Shown here piece after piece: positions 11,120-21,383 of a stretch of DNA of 64,000 nucleotides. Position numbers and translations under genes: made by a program. The first letter of the stretch is position 1; every line of letters starts with the position of its first letter. Under the pieces are notes generated by a model. It saw nothing but the letters and a program-made list of their open reading frames with translations. It was not told the DNA's origin and made no database searches. The stretch covers positions 240,001-304,000 of the forward strand of contig VIIQ02000112.1 in assembly GCA_007449985.2 (NCBI GenBank), given 5' to 3'. The DNA is from Desmodesmus armatus (Eukaryota; Chlorophyta; Chlorophyceae; Sphaeropleales; Scenedesmaceae).

Positions 11120-13207
11120 GCTGCTGGCGGTGCAGGTTTGCCCTGCAGCAGAGATGCGCAAATGATGAAGCCTGGGGGCTCTCGCAGTGCTGGGCCTAGG
11201 GCGGCCAGTCTGGTGTCGGGGGCGGGGGGGGGGGGCACTGGTGTTTCATGAGTATAGGCCACTGGTGATTGCGGCTTTGGGTTGTTTGATGCACCATGCA
11301 GTGTACTGTGCCTGCAAGACTTGCCGCCAAGCTTGCAGCATGAGGGCTTGAAGCCATCTGGCACGGCAGGGCTCTTATTTGGGACTTGTGACCAGCAGGA
11401 TGACTTGCCCGCACACGATATTCATTGTTGGATAATCTGCTCCACGCATAGCCTACACATGCTGTGCTGCGGAAGCAGTGCTGAGACTGCCATGATGGTT
11501 GTGCTATGTGCTCGATGCAGCAGCTGTTTGCCCATTCCTGCAGGGAATCATGTACTAGTTTCAGGTGCTTTCATTGTCAAAACTGCTGAACTGGCTGGTT
11601 TCTGACCATCCAATGTCTGGGCCAGCCCAGGCTTGAGCACTTTGGTGTGGCTGCATCATCACGCATATGGGCAACCTGCTATCAGCGCTCATTACTGCAG
11701 CAGTGCCGAGTAGGCACCCTCAGGGCGTGAGTCATGCCAAGACTTGCTGAATCTTGGGCACAGCAATAATACCGCAAGTCCAGGCTTACAGTACTACTCG
11801 GCGAGTAGTCGATGCCTTATCCCTGCCACGCTGGGCATGTGTTCCAAGGTGGCTGCACCTGTGTTATTTTTTGAGAGCCTGCATGGCTCAGGTGCTCATG
11901 ATGGCGTGTGCAATTTGATTAGCTCTGCAATGGCTGATGTGTCTCTGCAAGGAGATCTTCAAGCCGGCAGCCTGAGGCAAGCAGCCTCCAAGCGCAACTT
12001 GGACCTTTGTGGGTTCAGGCATTACATGTCCAGCCCACCAAGTGTCAGGGCGCAACTCAGCAGGACCGTAGCGATTGCCGTAAGTTCGTGAAGTAAGCTG
12101 CAGGCTGCTGTTTGCTGCATGATGTCTGCTGGGGTCTGCAGTGACTGATTGCGGTGTCAAGGTGTCACTGTGATGAGGGACCCACATGTCACTAACTGTA
12201 GGGAGCAGGGTGCGTCACGCATGTGTGCATCTCTGAGATGGTGTTTGCATGTCAGTTTGGGCTGCTTTGTCACTGATATGGTAACCGTGGTGCATTTGCA
12301 GTTATTCTGTTGTCAGGTGTCGTTCATCTGTCTTGCATTGTTTGAAGCCTGTGGCGCAGATCACACAGGCTGGTAAGTCTTGGTGCGTGCTGATCCCAAG
12401 TAATACAACCTGCATCACACCTTGGGGCTGAGATGGGTGTGATTGCTACAGCAGCCTTACTCAGCCACTAGTAGTGGCTGCCAGGTTCCATCATGCAAGG
12501 CACCGCCAGCCACACACCACCGCTGTGCGCAAAGGGTGACATCAGCATGGCACTACTATGCTTTGCTTACACGACAGCAGCACAATATTAGTCTGGTTCT
12601 CAATCTGGTCAAATCCACTCTGTCACCAACACTTGGCCCAAACAACCAGTGCACATCAACGCAGTTGCCCAGCACAACACAAGCACAACAAAACCCAGCA
12701 GGACGTCATGGACCCAAGTGCAAAGCCAACTCAAGGGAGAACAAAGTGCCGCATCTCGATCGGCTCCCTCCTGTCACATGTACTACGGTACCTAGCCAGC
12801 ACACCCAGCATCCACAGGTGCAGCTGTGACGGTGCCCCGCCATGGAACCTGCCTCAGGTGCAGCTGCCTCCACAGTCCCACAGTCCCACAAGCTGACTGC
12901 TGCTGCTGCCAATGCTTGTGCGGTTAGGTGCAGCAGGCGCTGCTGCTGCTGCTGCCAGTCCCGCAGCCTGACCATGTGTGGCAACTGCCGCATGTGCTCA
13001 GCCCCTGCTCCAACCTGCAGCCGGTCCGCAACCTGCTGTTTGAGGCCCGTTGCCACCGGCTGCTTGAGACAGCACCAGCAACACCCCTGGCCCCAGCATG
13101 CCGCCCCTCCACTACAACGCTGCAGGTTCTGATGGCCTCAGCTGTGCTGGCAGTCTCATAACCTGGCACGCTGCCACTAGCTGCTTGCGGCAAACCCCCT
13201 GGGGTGC
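11120..13207. other. PP2C 3' flank and convergent intergenic region
   Basis: No gene is supported with confidence. The segment 12910-13160 is open on both strands; a plus-strand frame from an acceptor-like GGTTAG to a TAA at 13158-13160 could be a last exon of an unknown gene convergent with the uS7-like gene. A G run lies at 11221-11236. Confidence 0.35.
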
Positions 13208-14522
13208 TCAAGCATGCTGCCCCTTTGCAACTTGCTGCTTGATGATGTGCATGGCATCCAACAGCAAGCGCCGCGCGCGGCTCTTCTTCCCCTCTTTAGT
13301 CATTATGCCCACAAGCTTCTCTAGCAGGTGCCTGTCAGCTGCAGACAGCTGCTGCTGCTGGTGCCGGGGCGCTGCGTCCGCTGCCGCCGCTGCTGTGTCG
13401 AAGCTGTGAGCTCCTGAGATGAGGGACCTGCGGGAAGGAAGGACAGCATGGGGAGACGCGGAGGAGACAAGGTGCGTAGTAAGCACGGCAGCGCGAAACA
13501 TTGGTGTTGAGAGCGACAGCGAGCGTATGAGAGACGGCGGGCACGTGCGACTCCCAGCGGAGCCCCCATTTGCAGTGGCGAGGTGCGGTCGCAAGCGCAG
13601 TCGCGAACATGCACTGCTTGCAAGCGCAGTGCATGTTTGCGACTGCGCGCAGTGAGGAGGCTGTCTTTCGTGTGGGGTGCATGTACACTGTGATGCTGTT
13701 CAGTCAGGCTCTATGCTGATGCATTTGACATGCAGTCTGGGGAACCCATCAAGCAAACATACACTCAGCAGCACACCCCTGCTTGAATGCACACACACTC
13801 TATGCTGACATCAACCCGTACTACATTTCTGGCTGTTTCTGACTGACCTTGTGATACTGTACTCGTCCACCTCCTCAGCCCCCTCTTCCTCTTGTGCCTC
13901 TTGGCGAAGCTGAATCCGCAATCGCTCCTGCGGCAGCTGCACCTGTTGGATAGGCACTTTACTGCTGCCACTGCCTGTGCTGCTGCTGCCGCCTGGCTGC
14001 TGCTGTGCTGCTGCCAGGAATGACTCCTGGTAGCCGCTGGCTGTTGCTTGCGGTGGCAGCGTCACAAACCCACTCTGTTCGACATCAGCCAGCTGTCTGT
14101 GGCGCCCTGCTGCTGCAGCTGGCTGCTTGCTGGAAGAGGATGATGCATCTGCTGTGACGGCGGGCTGCAGGACAGTTTGCTCTTGAGTGCCTGGGGCTGT
14201 GCTGGGGCTGCTGGTGGCATCAGAGGCATACGACCGCGCCTGGCCACTGAGAGCACGCAATGAAAGCTGCAGCTGGTACTGGTGCGGAGGCGACCAGCTG
14301 CTGAATTGCTGATGCTGCTCAAAGTGCTGCTGGAGTGACTGAGCTACTGCTGCTGCTGGTGATCTACCCACAGCAGCAACCTGCAGCAGGCAGCACAGGT
14401 GGGTGAGCCAGATGACAAAGCAACATAGTCATTATAGCAACAAGCACCACTGAATTCACCTGCGGCAGCTGCTCCAGCAGAGCCTGTACAGAGGGTTGAC
14501 CCCAGCAGGCAAGACGCAACAT
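13208..14522 (-). CDS. uS7m: Mitochondrial ribosomal protein uS7-like, apparently short
   Basis: Probably a nuclear-encoded small-subunit protein of the mitochondrial ribosome. Three exons join in phase: 14522-14460 (ATG, MLRLACWGQPSVQ), 14380-13848 and 13427-13208, giving 271 residues. The N-terminus looks like a mitochondrial presequence (Leu, Arg, Ser, Gln; ARSYAS near residue 70). A long Ser/Gln/Ala-rich region follows, then an acidic patch (EAQEEEGAEEVDEY). Exon 3 carries the uS7 opening: DRHLLEKLVGIMTKEGKKSR, then ARRLLLDAMHIIKQQ. The frame ends soon after at KGQHA, whereas uS7 proteins normally continue about 100 residues to a conserved C-terminal HYRW-type end. That part was not found downstream, so the gene is truncated, or its last exons were missed, or a sequence error creates the stop. 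Confidence 0.6.
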
Positions 14523-14974
14523 TTTAGCTCGATACTCTCTGGAGGATCCCCAACAACAACTTCCTAGGTTAACTCCAAAAGGCTTGAGCTAGCGATCGGG
14601 CCATTTCAGCGTTCATCAGACGTTTCCTGACTCAAACCCCAGCTGTCAGTGCAGCCCAGCGGCCCAGCGAGGCTCCAGCAGTCTGTGGTGCCCGCAAAAC
14701 GGCATACAATCTGGTTAATCGTATATTAAATACCCCTCACAGTCAACTCGCATCACGCAGGCCTCACCTCACCTGTTGGACCGAGTTTTGCTGGCCGCAG
14801 CTCACGTTTGTGGTTGCAGACAGTAGCAACGTATTTATTACTTTCAGAGTGCTGCAGCCCTTGCTCGTTGGCCACCGGCTGGGATAGTCAGCGGTTTGGC
14901 TGGCAACAGGCCAGACAAGCCTGTAATAGGCCATGTGTATGCTCAAGGCTGGAGTGTGAACAGCATACGTGACC
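14523..14974. promoter_or_regulatory. Shared upstream region of divergent uS7m and coiled-coil genes
   Basis: Only 452 bp separate the two start codons (14522 minus, 14975 plus). The stretch 14560-14740 is less GC-rich than its neighbours and contains CGTATATTAAATA at 14719-14731, a plausible AT-rich core element. No other motif was recognised. Confidence 0.5.
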
Positions 14975-17900
14975 ATGGCATCAGCTATAGACATGCTGGA
15001 GGTCGAGGCCCAGCTGGAAGCTGGGACCTCTGCCCAACCTGTAGACAACAGTAGCGAGGCGGGGCTGCAGTCTGCAGAGGCCAGCTCAAACGGCGGGGCT
15101 GCAGCAGCAGAGAACTTCTACAGCAGCAGCAAAGGTGGCACCTGGAAAAAGTTCACAAAGATGGTCAAGCACAAAAAGGAGGGCAGCAGTGAGGTGGGTG
15201 TGCTGCTGCATAGCCAACCACTGCAGCATCAACCCAGCATCTGCCAGCTGTGCTTTCAGCATCAGCACAGCACACACAAAGAAGCCCAGCATGCAACAAG
15301 CCCTCTCCAAAAGGCCAGCAGACGCATGTAACAGCAGTTCAGCAACTTTGCAGCCTGAGCACAACTCTGCCCCTCTCTTTTGCGGCGTCCTGATCCGTTT
15401 ACCGTGAACTCCTGCGCACAGGGCGGGACCCCCACCAAGGGAGAGGCAGCCCACTCCCTCCACTCAACAGGTGGCGCCCCCCTGCCCATTGACCCCATGC
15501 TAAACTCCATCAGCACAGGAGCATACAGCCGGCACGGGACCGCAGCAGACGACACAGCTTCTGAGGTGGCGCCCTCTGAGTATGGCAGGGTGGGGTCGCG
15601 CATGTCCATGCGGCATGAGTGGGAGGGAGCAGATGATGGCGGCAGCCAGAAGGGCACCTTGAAGGGCATGTTCAAGAAGCAGAAGAAGAGCAAGCAGATT
15701 GAGCTGGATGCCCTCAGGTGTGTTCAGCAGAGTGCTGATAGAGCGGATGCATGCATGCAAGTCAAGGGAGACGCAAAGGTATTGACCGCCATAGCAGAGC
15801 CAGCAAAGCAGAAGGGTCTGCATAGCAGACCCCTGACCCAAATCCAAACCTACCAGGATGTGTGCTTGTCGAATTGCATCAGCAGCTGGCAAGCTGGGGT
15901 TGGGGGGCAGGGGTGGGGGCGCTAGCTATGTCTGGGCCTGAACAATTCACGAACTAGGTGGATGGGCGCGCACATGTAAGGCTGGTTCAGACACTGGTTG
16001 AGGCCAGCGTACCGGTGTGAGTGGATGTCAAATGGTTGGGGTGCATGCAGCGGCAGTGGCGCCATGTGCGCTACCACAGGCACAGCCAGCGTGTTGGCTT
16101 GCCAGACGATGACAATCCAAAAACGTTTTTCCCGCTAACGCTAAACGCTTTTCCCGCTAACGCTTTTGGCTGCATGGCACAGCACGGCATGGCAGAGGGT
16201 GTGGGCTTGAGCACATAGCATGCCTTTTGGCGCGCCTGCGTCGTGTGTCAGGCTAGCTTGGGGATGGATGCGTGATTGGCCAGCAGACAGCAGCAAGGAA
16301 GGTCACATGCCCCCCCCCCCCGGCCCTTACCTCAGCAGCTGCACAAGGCTCAGCAGCAGCGGCAGGATGATCGGCTTGGGGTTCGGACGGCGTGGTGCAG
16401 CTTGGGCTTTGGACTGCGCAGTATGCAGCATCGCAACACGGCTGTTGGATGCACTCTGCAGTGGCAGCTTGTGTGTCCTGACGCGCAGCAACAACCAGGG
16501 CTGTGCGTTCTGTTGCGCCTTTGCAGGACATCTGCACAACCCTCAGGAATCTCAGTCATTATTACTCGCATACAGACAAACAACCAAACTGCTCATATGT
16601 TGTGCTGTGCTATGCTGTGTTCGCCAGGTTTGAGATGGGTCAGCTGCAGGAGCGTCACGACCACGCAGAGCGGGACCTGGCCACCGTGCGGCACGACATG
16701 AGCACCCTCACAGCAGAGCGGGACCACCTGGCCAACCAGGTGAGCAGCGGCGGGTGGCTGCACGGGACGACAGGGCTTTGTTTGGAGTGATGATTGCGTG
16801 AAAACATCATCGAGGCTTAGGGCTTCATAGAAAGCTGCGTCTCATGTGTGCCTGTGGTGGTGTTGCTGGTGGACGTGGTGGGGCGTGAGGGGCGGGGGAC
16901 ACTGGGGCACATATAATAGATCAGGGCCGGGTGGGTTGGGGGTGGGGGTGGGTTGACCAACACTGTTGCAGTGTGCGTACTTGCAAGTCTGCAGGTTGGT
17001 GTAGGTGTTGGGTGATGGTGGGTGGTGGTCTCCCACTGCTGCCAATGTTGCACTGCTGCTGACGCTGCCTTTTTTGCCCACATGTGATGATGTCACCCCT
17101 GTTGTTGCTGTTGCTGTTGCTGTTGCTGTTGTTGCGTCAGGTCCATGAGTTGACGAATGCGCTCACGCTGGCTCGCTCAGACCTGTCTACTGCTGAGTCT
17201 GAGGTGTCGCGGCTGAAGCAGCTGCACAGCCAGGTCAAGGCGGCACTGCAGGAGAGCTACAGCAAGCAGCAGGAGCAGCGCAAGCAGGTGTGTGTGTTGC
17301 CCGGAGGGGGGGTGATTGTGGGTGGGTGTGGGATTGTGAGGGGAGCCGGACTAAGGGTGAGGTTGGACAGCAGCAGGAGCAGCGCCAGCAGGTGTGTGTG
17401 GGGGGTATTGTTTGTGTGTTGGTGTGGGTGGGTGGGTGGGTGAGATGGAGGTTTTGGGGGGGGGGTGAGGCGGGATAAGGGTGAGGTAGGGACTGCAGCA
17501 GGGGCAGCGCAAGCATGCAAGAAGGGCCATCTTAGCTACTTGGAAAAGGGAAACGATGCAAAAGGTGCATGGCAGAAATGCTGAGCCATGACGGGCGATT
17601 GAACGATCTGGAGGAGCTGAGTACTGCACAGCAGAACAGCCTGGCCAAAGTGCGAGTTCCCTCACCTCCCCACCTTGAGCCACACACCAATTATACAACA
17701 CTCCTGACACCCCCCCCCCCTGCGCTGCTGTCCTCCACTCCCCCTCTTCCACACACACCTTGTCAGATGAAGGACCCTGAGGAGCTGTGCACTGCCCAGC
17801 AGAACAGCCTGGCCAAAGTGCGAGTTCCCTCACCTCTCCCCACCTTGAGCCACCCACCAACCCCACTGCACTCCTGACGCCCCCCCCCCTTCCGGGGCCT

Positions 17901-20900
17901 GCCCTACTTGACCCCCCCCCCCCCCCAACAGATGAAGGACCTGGAGGAGCTGTGTACTGCCCAGCAGAACAGCCTGGAGGAGGGTGAGGAGAAGTACAGG
18001 GCACTGCAGGACGAGCAGGACCAGCTGCACCACACAGCACTGGCAGCAAAGGCGCAGCTGGTGACCGCACAGGCTCAGGTGCGTGTTTGTTTTCGTGTGG
18101 CTGATGCATGACTTGCAAGCAGCCTTTGCATCTGTGTGTGCACATGCATGTATTCCAGACGGTTGCACATCTAGGGCAACAGCAGCTTAGTTTCTAACTA
18201 ACCCATGATGTGAGGGTGGAGAGGTTCTGCTGGTGACCAGACAGGCACAGGTGTGTCGACACAGGGAGAGCATGGGGTGTCAACAGCTGACACGGCAATC
18301 TCAGTGTCATGCTGTATCCATGTGACACAGCAAGTACCATGGTAGCTGAACATCTCATAATGTATTGTCTTGCAAGTAAGGCGGCAGCACTTTTATCGCC
18401 CCTGTGTCGCACACGTCCCTCTGCCTGTACACCGACACAAACGCACTGATCCCTGCACCACCAACCCCAACTGCCCTGCGACTCTTCCTCCCCCTCTACA
18501 CCCGCTTCCCTCCCCCGTTCTGCCTGCATCCGTTGTGCAGCTGTCTGATGCACGTTCGCAGCGTGAGGAGCTGCTGCAGGAGCTGGCCTCCCTCACCAAC
18601 CAGGTGTCAGCACTGCAGTCAGAGATCGACAGCAGGGACGAGAAGATGGGCGGGCTGGAGGCGGCAGCGGAACAGGCCAGCAAAGGTGTGTGTCAGCAGA
18701 GGGAGTGCATGCCCTCTCATGCATGTGTGTGAGACACATTGATTTGATAGTGGCTAATAGGTCGATCTGCGTCATACGTCCAGGCCATACATGGTGAAAG
18801 CTTTGGCCGACTGACTAACTGACCAACTGGCTAGTTGACTTGCCGGCTGCCCCACTGAATCCCCCCCCTCCCCCCAACACCCCCCCCCCCCCCCGCAGGC
18901 CTTGAGTCAGCGCTGGCCCGTCTGCGTGAGCTGGAGGTTGAGCAGCAGCAGCTGGAGGCACGAGTCAACGACCTGCAGGAGGAAAACCTGGAGCTCAGCA
19001 CAGAGGTGGGTGCCTCTGTTGAGTGTTGATGGGGGAAGGGGGGGGGTAAGGGTTAGCTGAAAGGAGGGCTGGTTGCCATCATCTGTTGCTGGGTGCGTCC
19101 ACACCCCATCTACCCCTCTTTGCATTGCTGCACTGATGCCCCATTGTGCCCTCTCCTCCCTTCGCCCAGCTGCCCCCTCCTCCCGTCCCCCTCATACCCT
19201 TTTCCCTGCCTCAATGACTCTCTCCGCCCACTTTTCTGGGGCATTGCACATTCCTCCACTTCCATTTCAAGACATGCGCATCCCCATGTCGCCCCCTGGT
19301 GTGTTGCTGCTGCAGCTGTCTGGTGTGACGGAGCTGCGGCGTCAACTGGAGGTGCAGCTGACCGAGTCTGCTGCAGCAAACAACGCACTCAGCGCCCAGG
19401 TGAGGGTGTGCACTGACAGCAGCGGAGGTCTCTAGTGCTGGTCCCCACCAACATGGTGACCTTTTCATTCGTGCAGCTACTCTCCTTGGCACGAAGTCCG
19501 TCCCAAAGCGATGCCCCCCACCGATCTGATCCTAACTGCGCACCATCTGGGAAACTGTTGCGCATATGCATGCTTGTCATTGCACAGCTGCTGCATCAGG
19601 TATCGGCTTCAACAGCACCGGGGTGCCCAGGGCTGACATTCCGCTGCAATGTGTGCCTCGCTGGTCACTGCTGACACCTTGCCTAACACCTTGGATGCCC
19701 TGCAGGTGTCGACCTTGCAGTCAGCCCTTGATCGCAGCCAGGCGAGTGAGGCGGCCCTCACGTCCCGCCTATCGGAGCTCAGTAACCAGCTGATCAGCAG
19801 CAGCGCTGAGGGGGGCAGCCTGCGCACTGCAAACGGGGAGCTGCTGGCAGAGCTGACGGCGCTCAGGTGGGGCTGCAGGGCGAGCCAGTCTGTTGAGCAC
19901 CCTGAGGGGGGGGGTGAGGGGTTTGAGGGGGCTCAGGGCTGTGCTCAGTCTGGTGGAACAAGCATATTGTGTTGTGCACTGCGCTTCTGGGGTTGCGTTG
20001 GCAGCCTGCGCACCGCAAACGGAGAGCTGCTGGCAGAACTGACAGCGCTCAGGTGGGGCTGCAGGGCGAGCCGGTGTGTTGTGCTCAGTCTGATGGTTAC
20101 GTAACTAGCTCTCACACTGTGCTTCTGGGGCCTCTGCAATGGGGAGCTGCTGGCAGAGCAAATGGGGGTGCGAGACTGAGAAGAAGTTTGTGTCAACATA
20201 GGGACTGCGCTCGCTGTCAGCCGCAAACATGACCACTGCCATCTGTTAGCGTGCTGGCAGCTGGTGCTGTTGGAAGGGAAGCTGCTGGCAGTACTGAGGT
20301 TACTGGGTCTCCAAGCAGGGGAAAACAGGGGTGGCCAGGCACTAGAAGTCGGCATTGTGCTAAGTCTTGGAGGGCTGGTGCGATCGGTTGTTCGTGGATG
20401 CTTTGCTGTGCTGCGCAACGCAGGGAGCAGCAGCAGCTGCAGCAGTCCAAGCCAGCAGTCCCCTCTCAAAGTGGCACCACAAGCACGGCAGCAGCGGCGG
20501 CAGCAAAGCAGGCAGCAACACGTCTGCTGCAGCAGCATCGACGGCAGCGACGGCTCTGGTGGTGCCCGGCAGCAATGGCGGCAGCGGCAGCAATGGCGGA
20601 GGCCTGTTCAGCCCCATGACCTCTCAGCTGCCGGCCGTACGTGCAGGATCTCTGGGGGCGCATGCAGCGGCGGCTGCAGCAGCAGGCGGCAGCAATGGCG
20701 GCGGCGGACCTGTGGAGTTGACCGGACATGTGAGTATGCATTGGTCGAGGCTGCAGCCACTGTCCTGGTTTGCGGTTTTAAGTTTGGAGGCGAGAGGTTG
20801 GCAGATGCCGTAACAACAGTAGCGGCTTGTGGGTCGTCATGCTGGAGGTGGTTATGCGGCATCTGCTTAGTGTGGGACCTGGATGGTGCAGCAATCGGGT

Positions 20901-21383
20901 ACAAGCCTGTGTGGTGCTGGTCATATGCCCCGCACCGCTGTCCGCTGTCCCACTGCAGTAGGGCTCGTGATCAGGCCAAGGTGGCCTGCATCAGCGCTAA
21001 AAGCCTGCACATGCATGTGCACACCGGGACTGCATCCAGCGTTGGTGGTAGTGGCTTTCGGGCTGTGGTCTGCTGGTTTGCGCTGACAATCTGTCTGTCT
21101 GTCTGTTTGTCTTCTGCTGCTTATTTCATCCCAGCAGCCTTCCACATCAGGCGACGGCACCCCCAGCCACGCAGACAGCAGCTGCCTGGTCATTGCTGCC
21201 GGCGAGTCCCCCCCAGCCGCCGCCGACGCCACCATTGCTGCCACAGGCGACGGCGCCAGCACAGGAGGTCCCCTGTTGAAGCCCCCTGTCAGCAGCAGCT
21301 CGCCAGACATGGCCCTCGCAAAGGGGCCACTGACAGCCAGCAGGCCAGCCAACAGGCGGCCAGGGCCTGGGGACCAGCTATAG
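14975..21383 (+). CDS. Long coiled-coil protein with low-complexity C-terminus
   Basis: No family was recognised. Exons joining in phase: 14975-15193, 15422-15717, 16628-16739, 17141-17287, (optional 17767-17817), 17932-18078, 18541-18685, 18899-19005, 19316-19399, 19706-19866. The N-terminal 170 residues are Ser/Gly/Ala-rich with two basic patches (KKFTKMVKHKKE, KGMFKKQKKSKQ). From exon 16628 on, the protein is a near-continuous heptad-type coiled coil (MGQLQERHDHAERDLATVRH, LSDARSQREELLQELASL). Exons 17141-17287 and 17932-18078 are both 147 nt, exactly seven heptads. The C-terminus comes from about 20406-20729 (Ala/Gly/Ser, ending VELTGH) and 21138-21383 (stop TAG). The junction between 19866 and the 20.4-kb exon was not resolved. 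A scaffold or structural role is likely. Its introns hold several duplicated exon ends. Confidence 0.7.
17267..17400 (+). repeat. Duplicated exon end with donor (21-nt heptad candidate)
   Basis: The 30 bases at 17371-17400 repeat 17267-17296 with one mismatch, offset 104. They comprise the last seven codons of exon 17141-17287 plus its GTGTGTGTG donor. The copy 17371-17391 reads QQEQRQQ, is preceded by ACAG, and is a multiple of three. A third, decayed copy lies near 17495-17515. Confidence 0.75.
17605..17983 (+). repeat. Triplicated coiled-coil exon start
   Basis: Three tandem copies: 17605-17656, 17767-17825 and 17932-17983, about 165 bp apart. Copy 3 starts the real exon 17932-18078 (MKDLEELCTAQQNSL). 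Copy 2 is preceded by TTGTCAG and ends in GCCAAA|GTGCGA, so it forms an in-phase 51-nt exon (MKDPEELCTAQQNSLAK). Copy 1 keeps the donor but has lost the acceptor. The flanking intron (CCTCACCTCCCCACCTTGAG) is copied too. Confidence 0.85.
19815..20081 (+). repeat. Duplicated exon end with donor (48-nt mini-exon candidate)
   Basis: The segment 19815-19895 recurs at 20001-20081 with few differences. Both contain CTGCTGGCAGA and the donor CTCAG|GTGGGG. The copy at 20005-20052 is preceded by GTTGGCAG and is 48 nt, so inclusion would repeat 16 residues (LRTANGELLAELTAL plus one Ser) in frame. A third fragment is at about 20138-20162. Confidence 0.8.

Noticed and set aside
12910..13160. Possible plus-strand last exon, or minus-strand continuation of uS7m
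   Set aside because: All three relevant frames are open and none matches the missing uS7 part; upstream exons could not be joined.
17351..18145. 264-codon open frame on the minus strand
   Set aside because: It is the antisense of the triplicated coiled-coil exon and its C-rich introns; the plus strand has the splice signals.
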